This document shows positions 23,991 through 35,578 of a DNA stretch of 64,000 nt, piece by piece. The notes under the pieces were generated by a model. That model searched no databases and was not told the DNA's origin. It saw only the letters and a program-made list of their open reading frames with translations. Position numbers and translations under genes: made by a program. Location: positions 22,112,047-22,176,046 of the forward strand of contig NC_081405.1 in NCBI RefSeq assembly GCF_030272615.1, written 5' to 3'. Origin of the DNA: Cryptomeria japonica (Eukaryota > Streptophyta > Pinopsida > Cupressales > Cupressaceae). Numbering within the stretch: the first letter of the stretch is position 1; every line of letters starts with the position of its first letter.

Positions 23991-25541
23991 TCAAGTGTTG
24001 CAAGAGGAGGAAACTCAGAGTGTAACTTCTTCAATCAACAAGGCAGGGCTAGTGACAGATGGAGAAAACTTGATGATGAGGAGAACAATGCTCAAGATAC
24101 CCCAAGCTCAAGAGCCACCACAAAGGAAAATCTTGTTTAGAACCACTTGTAGGTCACATGGGAAGATTTTTAAAGTTATTGTAGATTCTAGTTCCACTGA
24201 GAATATTGTCTCAGTTGAAATGGTGGACAAACTCAAACTGAAAAGATTGCCTCACCTCACTCCCTATAAAGTATCATGGCTCAACCGGGGTCAACATGTA
24301 TTAGTTGATGAACAAGCATGGGTAGATTTTGAAATTGGTGAGTAGAAGGATAGATTATTATGTGACATATTGCCTATAGATGCTTGTCATTTTTTGTTGG
24401 GCCATCCATGGTAATATGATGTGAAAGCTACTCATGATGGGGAAAAGAACAACTATCTTATCACCAAGAATTGGAAGAAGTATCAAATGGATCCATTACC
24501 TAAACCAAAGGAAGAAAAAAAATAGGCTCAAGTGTGATGCTGATGAGTGGAAAAGAGTTTCTCAAAGTGTTAAAACAAGGAGGACATCTAGGCCATGCTA
24601 TAGTGTTGAAACTTAGAGAAGAAGCTAAGGCAGATCCAATGAGTGAAGTGCCTCAAGAGGTGCAAGGTCTACTCAAACAATATGCAAAAGTGATAGGGGA
24701 TGACTTACCTGATTCTTTTTCTCCAATAAGAAATGTAAATCATCAAATAGACTTAATACCAGGGGCCAATCTACCAAACAAATATGCCTACAAAATGACA
24801 CCTAGTCAAAATGAAGAGATCACCAAACAAGTGCAAGAACTCTTAGACAAAGGGTTTATCAAGAAGAGTTTGAGTCCATGTGATGTTCCTACTATGTTAG
24901 TTCCTAAGAAGGGAGGCAAATGGAAAATGTGCATGGACTCCAGAGCAATCAACAAGATTACTATAAGGTACCGGTTTCCCATGCCAAGTATTGAAGACCT
25001 ATTAGACAATGTAGGATGTGCAAGCTACTTCACAAAGGTGGACTTAAAATCTGGTTATCATCAGATTAGAATAAGACCTGGAGATGAATGGAAGACAACC
25101 TTTAGAACCAATGCAGGCCTATATGAGTGGTTGGTGATGCCATTTGGCCTCACCAATGCATCTAGTACATTCCAAAGGCTCTTGAATGAAGTCTTAGTTG
25201 AGTTTATTGGTAGATTTGTAATTGTATATCTTGATGACATTTTGATCTACAACAGGTTCAAGGAGGAACACCACAAGCATTTAGATATGGTTTTGAAGAA
25301 GTTGAAGGAGGCTCAACTCAAGATTAAACTTGATAAATGTGAGTTTTTGAAAATGGATCTTGTCTACCTTGATTTTAGTATTTCTCATGGATGTTTAAAA
25401 ATGGATCCAAGTAAGGTAGAAGCAATACTTAATTGGCCTATCCATAGGGGCATAAGTGAAGTTAGAAGCTTTCATGGAATGACATCTTTTTATAGGAAAT
25501 TTGTGAGAAACTTTAGCCATGTTTGTGCTCCTATTCTTAAT
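23991..25541 (+). pseudogene. pol: Protease and reverse transcriptase of element A, cut by element C
   Basis: The protease active site reads VDSSST (Asp at 24184) where DTGA or DSGA is usual, so it is probably inactive. The RT starts near 24640 and follows the family order: [76 protein letters not shown], and the catalytic YLDD at 25227-25238. From 24534 to 25541 the frame is open. The sequence breaks off after FVRNFSHVCAPILN at the TTAAT target site of element C, and the coding continues at 37226. Confidence 0.88.
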
Positions 25542-27200
25542 TGTAATGTCATAAATTGTACGCACTTGCTAAAGCAGTACAATTTAACACCTAGTTTAGC
25601 ACCCGCCTTGGCGCAATTGCATTTTGTATTACATTTCTCCTTTAGCACTTAATTAATCAAATTAATTAGGTCTAAGGTCCTATTTCATCATCCTTCACAT
25701 CATAAAGTCGGGCCCTTTCACTAAAGTGTGCCCCTTTTCATGTGATTCCTCCAATGCATCATCTAATCGAAAACCCTAATTAAGTCCTATTTTGAACTTG
25801 GAGGCTTGATTTCAGGGGTCAAAACATCTTGAAATCACCTGTAACTTCGGGATTCTCTCTAAAATCATCATATCTGACGACCCTGAAAATTTGGTGAAAA
25901 GTTGCCGGGACCATGGCGCCCGGAGTGCACACGGTCCTGGACATTTTTCTCGAAATTTTAGGAGCACGATCCAATCATAAAATAAAGCTTAACCCCAAGA
26001 AATTGGCGGGATATTCAATCTCTAGGTCGGCCAAAAGATGAAATTGCGACCTAGGGTTTCATACATAAGAGCTCTCTTTCTTCATTTGAAGGGATCAGAA
26101 TTTTGTTTTCAGGAACCTCATATGCAGCGAAAGAGAAGATCTTTGAAGACTTCAACAACTTACAACATCCCTCTATCAAGCATTTATCAATTCCACTCAT
26201 CCATTTAGGGCTTGGAAGACATTGAAGAACAATAGGAGATTACCGACTAAGGATTGGCTTGTACCCCTCCCTTGAGGGTTGGGTATGATTTCATGTTGTT
26301 TTCATGTCTTTGTATAAGCTTCAATATCTCATTTATTCATGCTTTAGATCACTTTGCATCTTGATTTAGAGCATTTACATTATCATTTACAAGCAATTAG
26401 GGTTTACTTTCTAGGTTGCTCTAGTTTGCTTACTTGCATTTTAGATCTTGCACACACACAAGGTCTGCACACACATTACTTTTACAATACAACTTGGCTA
26501 TTCGTGGAGGTGGAAATCACCGAAGCGGGGGTTTGACTAAGGCAAAACCCTATATAGCCACCCAAACACCCTTTTCAGATATAAGTGCAGGTTTCGAGAC
26601 TCGGACGATGCCGTAGGTTATGCATCTAGGAAAAGCAGGTCGAGACAGCACTCCACACCAAATTGCAGAGCAGAATACCAGGACAGGGGCGTGGGGCACC
26701 CTGGTTCTGTCAGGACAGGGGCACTGAGCGCCCTAGTCCCTGGGATAGAGGCACTGGGCGCCCTGGTCCTCCTGACAGACAGGATTTCAGACAGTTTTTC
26801 AGAGTGCAAAATAGCAGTTTCAGGTGCAGTTTCAGGTGCAGAATCAGGACAGTGGCGCCCGCGCCCCCGTCCCGAACATTTCCACTTAGATTTTGACTCT
26901 GGGTACGCATTTGCATTTTTGTTTTATCTTGGTATTTACAGCTTTCCATTGTTTAAGTTCAATTCTGCAATCTTGTTATTAGTTCATACTTACATTCTAG
27001 GGTTAGGAATTGGACTTGCATAATCTTACCTTTCAATTACAACAAAGGAATAGAAACCCTAATAGGTAGCCCGTGGCTCTCTCTTTCACAAAAAGAAGTA
27101 GCCAATTGTGCGATACCTCTAGGCTCTTTCGTATTCTGTAATGTGTGACAAGAGGTAGGATTAGGGCATGTTAACCTAGTCTCACTTTTTCCCCCACACA
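25542..27200 (+). repeat. 5' LTR of element C
   Basis: 1,659 bp, from TGTAATGTCATAAATTG to CCCCCACACA. It holds GGGACCATGGCGCCC near 25909 and three imperfect copies of a ~36-bp GC-rich unit built on CTGGGCGCCCTGGTCC (26684-26780). A GTGGCGCCCGCGCCCCCG segment follows near 26851. Confidence 0.92.
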
Positions 27201-27203
27201 TTT

Positions 27204-27219
27204 TGGTGAACCCGACGTG
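27204..27219 (+). other. PBS of element C
   Basis: TGGTGAACCCGACGTG starts three bases after the LTR. I have not matched it to a particular tRNA. Confidence 0.75.
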
Positions 27220-27369
27220 AAACTATCATTGCTTCTTCTTGCATTGCATTTATTAGATCTAGATCTAGATTTAGTGTGTTTTCATTTCATTTTCATTAAA
27301 AAGAAAAAAAAAAAGAGTGTGTTTCTTTGCATTGTGTGTTTAAATTTTCATGCAACTTTTTATTTCAAA

Positions 27370-29397
27370 ATGTCAGACTTTTATTTGCAAAATGTTCATG
27401 CTTATGATGATTATTATGAGTATAGCCAAGATGAATTAGATGAAGCTTTAGATGAGTTTTTGAACCCTAAAGATGCCAAGCCTTCATTTTACCAAAAACT
27501 CATAAACCTTGTTACTATGCCATTTCATTGTGATGAGAAAGATAAGTTGAATGAGTCCTCTCAAGGGTACATTCCTATCCACTCTTCCACTGAATCTAGT
27601 AACATGGTTGTTTTCAATAATCCCCTCTATGAGGAGATGTCTCCTTTTGAATCAAAGGATAAACCTTTTAATAGATATGATCATGCTTTGTTGGATGATT
27701 CTCTTGATGACTTTGTGGCTTTATCGAAATCTTTAAACAAGAACAAGACTTCTAAATTGGTTAACATGATAAACTTGAATGAGCATAAAAAGCCTCTCTT
27801 TGAAGTCCAAGGTGCTTATCCTTCTCCCACCTTTCAAGTTCCTAAATCACCTCTCCTTACTGTCCAGGGAGGGTATGATCATGATTTCTTTCGTACTCCG
27901 AATAAACCAATCATCATTGTGCAAGGAAGAAAACCTATAAGTCCTTATAGTTATGCCAAGCAAATAACTAGAGAGAGTTATCATGCGGTTGCCCATACTT
28001 ATCATACCAGAAATAATAGGCAGCCTAGTCCTCCTCTTGTTATTCCAGTTTCTCTTCCGAATCCTCAACCAATTCTTCTGCAAGCTCCATGTATTTCACA
28101 AGTTCTTAGTAAGGAATATGATCTCATAGAACAACTTAAAGTTACCCCTGCTAAGATATCCCTTTGGGATTTGATTCAAACTTCTTCCACTCATCATGGA
28201 ATGTTACAAGATGCCTTAAAAGATTTGAATGTTCCTCCACCGAATACATCTAGTAATATAGCATCTTTGGTTAACTCTGTGATGAATCCTAAAGCTCAAA
28301 TTGTGTTTACCCAAGATGAGTTGCCCACTAGTGAAATTCAACATCAATATGATCCCTTGATGATTATGGTTATCATGAAAGACACTGCTATAAGACGAAC
28401 ACTAGTAGATAATGGCTCTGGTCTTAATGTGTGTAGCATTAATCTTTTGCATAAGATGAATGTGGATACATCCCTAATTGAGCCAGACTCTCGTCCTATT
28501 CGAGGCTTTGATAATGTGGCTAAAACTTCATTAGGTACTATCACCTTACCCATCATAGTGGGGCCTGTTACTTTGCCTACTCCTATCCATGTTATGTCGG
28601 GAAATCTAACATACAACTTGTTATTAGGGAGACCTTGGATTCACAGTATGCAAGCTATCCCCTCCACATTGCACAGACAAGTTAAATTTATCTATAACAA
28701 TAAGACATATACCTTGATAGGTGATACTAATTTCCAAGCTTGTTTACAAACATCTACTTCCAAAGGGGGTTCTTCTAAGCCTTCCTCGTCTAGTGATGAC
28801 TCTTTAAACAAGATACCTATCGATGAATCCTCACTCTCTGATGATCAAAATTCTTTGGATGAGTCTGGAGCTCCTGAAGAAGACTCTTCTCGACTTGAAA
28901 CTACACATAAGAAGGATTTTGATCCTGAGAAGGTTCTCGCAGACGACGATTGGGGATCCCTTGATTTTAATCCCATCTTTGTAGGTGAATATAAGGTTCC
29001 TTCTAGAGAGCTTAAATTTGAAAAGAAGGAAGAAGCTAAAAATCAATCAACATTACCTGAGCCTATGAGCAATAATTTTGTGGCCGCTTCTCAAACTTCT
29101 TCTCCTCACACCTCTAATTCTGAAGAGTTTGATTCTTTGTCTTATGAAAAACCGCCTTCTCTTTCTGAAATGGCTGATCATTATGGTCGTGGTTTTCGCA
29201 TTTTTTCTAAGCATGGGTATCATGGAAATGGTTGTGGCGCTCACGAACAAGGGATAAAAGTTCCTCTAGAGAATAATCTTCACAATTATGCCTTTGGACT
29301 TGGCTATAATCCCTGCAAGCGTACTAAAGCTTCTAAGAGACCATGTATTAGTGTTAATACTATTTCTACATCTCTATCAATGCAACACCCCAAGTAG
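27370..29397 (+). CDS. Gag-remnant/protease ORF of element C without a capsid domain
   Basis: The ATG at 27370 (MSDFYLQNVHAYDD) opens 676 codons to a TAG at 29395. The same frame is open upstream from 27217, but the earlier Met lies only 13 bp after the PBS. The first ~280 residues are acidic, then Pro- and Ser-rich, with no capsid core and no zinc knuckle. YDLIEQLKVTPAKISLWDLI (about 28120-28180) is the segment that normally joins gag to protease in Tat elements. The protease follows, with VDNGSGLNVC (Asp at 28408) and the flap/exit motif LTYNLLLGRPWIH. Tat proteases often show such DxGS variants. A Ser/Asp-rich linker ends the frame. Loss of the capsid domain implies dependence on gag supplied by other elements. 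Confidence 0.82.
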   Translation: MSDFYLQNVHAYDDYYEYSQDELDEALDEFLNPKDAKPSFYQKLINLVTMPFHCDEKDKLNESSQGYIPIHSSTESSNMVVFNNPLYEEMSPFESKDKPFNRYDHALLDDSLDDFVALSKSLNKNKTSKLVNMINLNEHKKPLFEVQGAYPSPTFQVPKSPLLTVQGGYDHDFFRTPNKPIIIVQGRKPISPYSYAKQITRESYHAVAHTYHTRNNRQPSPPLVIPVSLPNPQPILLQAPCISQVLSKEYDLIEQLKVTPAKISLWDLIQTSSTHHGMLQDALKDLNVPPPNTSSNIASLVNSVMNPKAQIVFTQDELPTSEIQHQYDPLMIMVIMKDTAIRRTLVDNGSGLNVCSINLLHKMNVDTSLIEPDSRPIRGFDNVAKTSLGTITLPIIVGPVTLPTPIHVMSGNLTYNLLLGRPWIHSMQAIPSTLHRQVKFIYNNKTYTLIGDTNFQACLQTSTSKGGSSKPSSSSDDSLNKIPIDESSLSDDQNSLDESGAPEEDSSRLETTHKKDFDPEKVLADDDWGSLDFNPIFVGEYKVPSRELKFEKKEEAKNQSTLPEPMSNNFVAASQTSSPHTSNSEEFDSLSYEKPPSLSEMADHYGRGFRIFSKHGYHGNGCGAHEQGIKVPLENNLHNYAFGLGYNPCKRTKASKRPCISVNTISTSLSMQHPK

Positions 29398-32300
29398 ATT
29401 GATGAGGATCCTTCGTGTGCTTGTGCTTTTGATGTTTTCCCTACTGATGATGCTTTAGCTGAATTTTTAGGAGCATATGATACTCTTCCTCGTTATCACC
29501 ACAATAGGGGACTCCCTTATTGTTTGAACACTGAAGCCTATTTTGGAAAAGAGATTGATAATGATGAGATTGTGAAAGAATTCCCTCAGTTAAAGGATAC
29601 TCCTCAATAAAGTAATCTTCTCATAAGTGACACCACTAATGTTAAGATGGATCCTTGCAATGAAGAAAAAGTTATTAAAATTGGAAAATAATTGGATGAA
29701 GAGGAACAGAAACAATATGAAGATTTATTGCATGAATTCCCCGAGATCTTTTCTTGGACATACTCTGACATGCCTGGTATAGATCCTAAGATTGTTACTC
29801 ATAATATTGTCTTAGTCCCTGATGCTAAGCCCGTGAAACAAAAGATTTGAAAAATGAATCCTAAGGTGGCTCTGCTTGTTAAGGCTGAGATTGAAAAGTT
29901 ATTGGAGGCTGGATTTATCCGCCCTATTGATTATTCCCCATGGATTTCAAATATTGTCGCTGTGGCTAAACCAGATAATAAAATAAGAATGTGTACCGAT
30001 TTCCGAGATTTAAATAAGGCTTCTTTAAAAGATGATTTCCCTCTTCCAAACATTGACATGATAGTTGATTCTATGGCAGGACATGCCTTGTTATCCTTCA
30101 TGGATGGTTTTTCAGGATACAATCAAATTTTCATTAACCCTCAAGATCAATTCAAAACCGCTTTCACCACTCCTTGGGGTACGTTTTGTTGGATAATGAT
30201 GCCTTTCGGACTTAAAAACGCCAGTGCAACTTATCAACGAGCGATGACCCTTATCTTTCACGATTACATGCATAAGATTTTAGAAGACTATGTTGATGAT
30301 GTTTTAGCCAAATCCATTCTTCGCATAGATCATATTAAAATCCTTTGTCAAATCTTTGAAAGGATTCATAAATATCACATGCGCTTGAATCCTCGAAAAT
30401 GTGTTTTTGGTGTGGATAGTGGAAAACTATTAGGATTCATAGTTTCGCATCGTGGGATTGAGGTGGATACTAAGAAAATAGATGCTATTATCAACATGCC
30501 ACCTCCTAGAAACGTGTCTCAACTCAAAAGCTTACAAGGAAAGATTCAAGCTATTCGTAGGTTTGTATCTCAACTTGCGGATCGCACTTTTCCTTTTACT
30601 CAGCTTCTCAAAAATAATATCACTTTCCAATGGAATGAAGATTGTCAGCAAGCATTTGAAGATTTAAAAGTGTATCTGGCTAATCCTCCTATCCTTCGAC
30701 CGGCCGAACCTTCTCAACCCTTCCTTCTTTATACGGCTGCGTCCTCTCATGCTCTTGCAGCATTATTGGCACAACATGATAAAGATGGTAAGGAGTGTCT
30801 GGTTTATTATATAAGTCATACCTTACTCGATTATGAGACCCGATATTCTATGATAGAAAGACAATGCTTGGTCTTGGTGTTTGCGACTCAGAAACTGAGA
30901 CATTATCTCTTAAACTCAGAAGTCCACGTCATGGTAAAGTTTGATCCTTTGAAGCATCTTTTCTCTAAAACTGATTTATCAGGACGCCTAGCTAAGTGGG
31001 TTATGATGTTAATTGAATTTGACCTTAAATTTGTTTCACAAAGAGCAATTAAAGGGCAAGCGTTGACCGATCACCTAGCTGAGGCCCCTTCACCTTTCTC
31101 CTTCCCTAACCCTGAGTCTTTTCCTGATGACTTCATTCTTTGTACAGAGAAAGATGAAACTTGGGAGTTGTATTTTGATGGCTCTAAGTGTCGTACGGGA
31201 TCAGGGGCCGGTGTTGTTCTGATTCCTCCTACAAAGAAGTCTATTCCCTTATCTTATCGTCTCAATTTCCTATGTACCAATAACATTGCTGAGTATGAGG
31301 CTCTTATAGCAGGAATAAAGGCAGCCTTAGCTCTGAATATAAAACACATAGGTATTTTTGGAGATTCTCAACTGATTATAAGACAAGTAACAGGACTGTA
31401 TCAAGCAAAACAAGACAAATTATCACAATATAAAGACCTTGCTATCTCTTTGTTACAAAAATTTTATTCTTACACTATGGAACCTGTCCCTCAAAAAGAT
31501 AATCGACATGCGGACGCAATGGCATGTGTGGCTTCTTTGGTATCTTTAGAGGACCCTATGGTTGATCTTAAATTTGTTATTCACAACCTTATTTCTCCAG
31601 CTATTGTAGATGATTCTAGCTTGGTGACATGTTGTGACTTTATAGACTCGGATGAATGGTACTCACATATCATAAGATACTTGATTGATGGTACCTTTCC
31701 TAATTCTGCCAATAGGAACACCAGGGCTAGAGTTCGCAAGTTGTCCGCCAGGTATATCATTCTTTCTAATGTTCTTTATCGAAGGGGTTATAACAGTCTT
31801 CTCCTTCACTGTCTTAACAAATCAGAAATCCCTATTGCTCTTGAAGAGGCGCATTCAGGTGCCTGTGGGGGGCATTTTGGAGGTAAATCCTTGGTTCAAA
31901 GATTACTTCGTATGGGATATTATTGGCAAACTATGCAGCAGGATTCTTTTTCATTTGTTAAGAAATGTCATCAATGTCAACAACACAATAATTTGATTCA
32001 TGCTCCTGCCCAAGAACTCCGTTCTCAGGTAGCTTCTTAGCCTTTCTCTGCATGGGGGTTGGATCTCATCGGTAAAATCTCTCCTCTTCATCTCAAGGAC
32101 ATATTTTCATTATAACTGCAACAGATTACTTTACAAAGTGGGTAGAAGCTGTTCCTCTTCGCTCCACTATAGCTGAAGTGATTTGTCGATTTCTTCTAGA
32201 AAACATTATTTCTCGATTTGGGATACCTTCCACTATAATCTCTGATAATGGGACATCATTTAAGAATAAAGACGTGAAGCAATTCCTCGAGAAATATCAT

Positions 32301-33034
32301 ATTAAACATTGATTTTCTACACCATACTATCCTCAATCAAATGGTCAAGCCAAATCATCCAATAAAATAATCGAACAAATTCTTCGTAAAACCGTGAACA
32401 AGCATGGTAAGGATTGGAGTACTCAGCTAATCTATGCTCTTTGGGCCTACTAAATGAGTGTACGAATTGCCACGGGAACTACTCCTTATAATCTTGTTTA
32501 TGGTGCTGATGCTATTATGCCTTTAGAATTAGAGATTCTATCACTCAGAGTTTCTCTCAGAGGTATAGTAGATGATGACTCCTATAGAGAACAAAGACTT
32601 CAATAGCTTGAGATGCTTGATGAACAGCGTATAAATGCTCTTGAGCATATTCAAGCGTATCACAAAACTCTACAACGAAGCTATAATGATAAGGTTATTC
32701 AACGTTCCTTCTCAATGGGTGACTTAGTGCTCTATGAAAATCAGCGCAATGTAAATGCCTTACCTGAAGAAAAGGGAAAATTCAATCCTAATTGGCTTGG
32801 ACCATATATCGTTATTGAAGATTATGGATCAGGTGCTTACAAAATAGCGGATGTAGACAGTACGCCTCTTAAAGACCCTATAAATATCTATCACTGCTTG
32901 CTGGATCAAGGAGCACCACTCCTGCACATTAGCTGTAGCAGTAGAACAGATCATGTATTAGTACCATTTTATATCATCAAAACATCAATCAATCAATATA
33001 AACCTACTATACCTAGATCTCCCTCACGCCAGTA
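29398..33034 (+). pseudogene. pol: RT, two RNase H domains and integrase of element C
   Basis: After stops at about 29397, 29608, 29689 and 29850 the frame is open from 29854 to 32040. The RT has FRDLNKASLKDDFPLPNID, MPFGLKNASATYQRAM and YVDD at 30289-30300. The first RNase H (about 30720-31050) has lost its Asp (LLYTAAS). The second (about 31160-31550) keeps all four acidic residues: YFDGS, IAEYEALIAGI, FGDSQLI and RHADAMA. The integrase zinc domain (31840-31985) is intact. The core (32100-32420) has a frameshift near 32100 and stops near 32310 and 32451, and the catalytic Glu reads Lys in GQAKSSNK. An intact C-terminal stretch (32613-33034) includes GKFNPNWLGPYIV. Confidence 0.88.
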
Positions 33035-34644
33035 GGGATTGTGATATGGTAGCATCTATGACTGGGAACTACTAGGCTCCCCACGCTCGAACAATCTATG
33101 CACAATGGGTGTAGGCTGGCTCGTACTAGAAATAGGTCTCCGTATCGCCTCATGTTCCCCCTTTTGGGAAACATGAGGAGGATCCAGGGCTATGGTATCA
33201 TCTCCTGAATGGTGGGGAGCAGCATCTGACCCCTCCTCATCATCTCTATCCTCCTCCTCCTCGTCATCCCCATCCTCATCTATATCCTCGTTCTCCTCAT
33301 CATCATCTCTCTCTTCCTCATCGTCATCCTCATCCTCCTCCTCCTCGGCACTAGGCTGATCTCCTATAGGTAGATCAGGATCTCCTGCCTCCTCATGACC
33401 CTCTCCCTCCTCCGACCTGGATCCCTGATCCTCATCTCGGTCTCCATGTCTCCACGGGCCTGGATGGCCTGTCGGATGATCTAGTGGAAAGATAGGCCCT
33501 GGGTATGATCTCATAAACCATGAGAGATACCTGCGCTGTGCCTCAGGATCTGCAGCATAATCAGTGACCACATCTTGGTCGGACCCCTCTATATCTGTGA
33601 TCTCGATATCATCTATCATAGGTCTTGCTACTGCTCTGGGTCTGGGAAGGACTCATGAGTGTCGAGTGTAGATGGGCACATCGGCTGGAACACACTGCTC
33701 TAGCCCAAACTGCCTCCGTACTTGGTCAAAGTAGAATGGGACTATGATGTGGGGATATCGTCCTCTCAGTAGGCGGTTCCTCTGTAGGCATGCTAACTAT
33801 CTCTCCATCCCATCCCATCTGTGCATCCACAGATATGGTCTCCACACGGTCACCTCAGCTGTCAATCTATCAACTATCACTCTCCAATACAATAGATCTC
33901 CAAATCTCCACTCGCTGGTAAGTGGATAAGCAAATACCTTAGGTCGCTCGCTAGCCATACTCATCGGATAGCCGACAAGCCTGGTGCATGTAAAGTGCTC
34001 AAATATCCACACCTGCAGAAGTGTGCATGTCATCAAGCTGCAACCCTATCCAAAAACATACTCCTCGAGGTCATGATAGAGATGTGCAAGCATACTCCGA
34101 CCCTAGGCATATACTCTCCTGTGTCTCTCCATGGCCCTGATGCACCATGTGAGACCCCCATGCATGTGTGTACCTCGTCCGTTAGGGCAGACAACTAGTG
34201 CAATGATGGCTATCATAGACGTCTCATGAGGGGCACCTCTCCTGTAGGATGTAAGAGCCAGCTGACCATGATACGACCTCTCGTCTCACTCGGCATGACT
34301 CTCCCTATGCAATATACCTGCTCCCTCTGATGATCCTCTACTGACCGATCGATCGCATATGTCACGGTAGCTCCTCTGATCGGTAGGCAAAGAATGTGGT
34401 ACACATCCTCAAGTGTCACCGTCATCTCCCCTACTGGAAGCTGGAACGTGCATGTGTCAGGATCCCATCGCTCCATGAGTGCCACCAGCATCGCGGGATG
34501 AAATCGAATGGCCGGCATAAGAATCATAGACCACAAACCTACTATCGACAATGTGTCTCTCTCTGCCTGAGTAAGTTAGGGAATCTGATCTCGCAAATTG
34601 TGAAGAATCTGCCCCGCCGTGTGCTCTCTCATGTATGAGAGACC

Positions 34645-34917
34645 CTACATCACAAAAACATAACTATAATCAATACTCAATCATCAAAAATCATTCATGC
34701 AAACTGTCGAACATCGTATGCTAACCCTAGCATCTCTCGCCAAGTCCTAATTGGGACCATGGCGCCCTGTCAGGGACCATGGCGCCCTGAAGGGACCATG
34801 GCACCCCACAAGGACCATGGTGCCCTATGTGGGACCCACGATCAGGTTCTAGGGCCCGCAAACGATCACAAAAAGTCAAAATACAGAAAATCAAAAGTCA
34901 AAGTTTAGTCAACTCAC
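34645..34917 (-). other. Probable intron of the antisense PMD gene
   Basis: 273 bp with GTGAGT at its start and TGATGTAG at its end, joining two coding exons in phase 0. It contains the tandem GGGACCATGGCGCCC repeats. The splice is predicted only from consensus and frame. Confidence 0.7.
34753..34836. repeat. Four tandem copies of a ~20-bp GGGACCATGGCGCCC unit
   Basis: Copies start at about 34753, 34773, 34793 and 34811 and differ by single bases (GCGCC, GCACC, GTGCC). The same core occurs once in each LTR of element C (near 25909 and 35945). The unit holds the palindromes CCATGG and GGCGCC. Confidence 0.85.
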
Positions 34918-35091
34918 CTCATCCAGTGGCTCGTCGTCGATCACGGCTTGTCGCATGATCTCAATCCTCATGGGACGCTCCGGTCGTCGTGAAGGCATGA
35001 TGATGGCTATGTGGGCTCCGCTGCAATGAACAGTACTTAGAATCAACAAAGTGACAAATGCAAATGTCACTTTCAAGGTATATACTTTCAT

Positions 35092-35563
35092 TCCTTTACA
35101 TTTACTTTCAAAACCCTAATTTTCCTCTATCACTCATTTCATCATAACTTGAGTTTGGGAGATGCGATTTTTGAACCGTTTGTTGCGTAGGAATCGTATT
35201 TTCGCTCCCCTACTCTCGGGATGTTCCAAAAAGTGCTTTGATGAAGCTTTTTCAGTGAACATCCCTCATCAATACTCTCTTACACAATTTGTCGTAAGTA
35301 AACATGCTACCCTATTTCACCTCCCTAATAAGCAAGTCGAAACAGGGGGCGCATATAGCTACTCACAAGTTTCATCAATTTCCTTAGTAAGCATTAGGTG
35401 ATTTTGTGATCTAACGTGTGTTTTGTAGGGTGCGGTTCCTAACTATGTACTACAGATACCGTTGGGGGCTTCGTCCGACAACTTATGGATATATCCTTTT
35501 TTCAAATGATGTTTACTTTCTGTACTTTAGCTTGCATATGCACGTAGTACTCATATGACCGCT
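35092..35563. other. Non-coding stretch between the PMD gene and the PPT of element C
   Basis: No sustained frame. This would hold the promoter of the antisense gene if it has one. I see no clear TATA box at a suitable distance upstream of 34998. Confidence 0.45.
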
Positions 35564-35573
35564 AAAGTGGGGG
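35564..35573 (+). other. PPT of element C
   Basis: AAGTGGGGG-type purine run five bases before the 3' LTR start at 35579. Confidence 0.65.
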
Positions 35574-35578
35574 CTAAA

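Larger units (their letters stand above)
33056..34998 (-). pseudogene. Antisense plant mobile domain (PMD) gene with one intron
   Basis: The start is ATG 34998 (MPSRRPERPMRIEIMRQAV). Exon 1 ends at 34918 in GAG followed by GTGAGT. An acceptor TTTTTGTGATGTAG ends at 34645 and exon 2 continues in phase from 34644. The PMD follows: SIVGLWSMILMPAIRFHPAM, LMERWDPDTCTFQLPVGEMT, LEDVYHILCLPIRG, and after a frameshift near 34200, LHQ.W.FEHF-type residues VWIFEHFTCTRLVGYPM and LYWRVIVDRLTAEVTVWRP. The last ~180 residues contain a strongly acidic block at about 33360-33220. Stops lie near 34575, 34110, 34050, 33795 and 33650, so it is a pseudogene of ~556 codons. PMD proteins occur both as host regulators (MAIN and MAIL1 in Arabidopsis) and in transposons. 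Their role inside retroelements is unknown. It lies opposite pol, between integrase and the 3' LTR. Confidence 0.82.

Noticed and set aside
34909..35091. A separate 60-residue secreted peptide starting at 35091
   Set aside because: Its C-terminal half is the PMD exon 1 frame, and the apparent stop is inside a splice donor. The upstream hydrophobic stretch is probably chance sequence.
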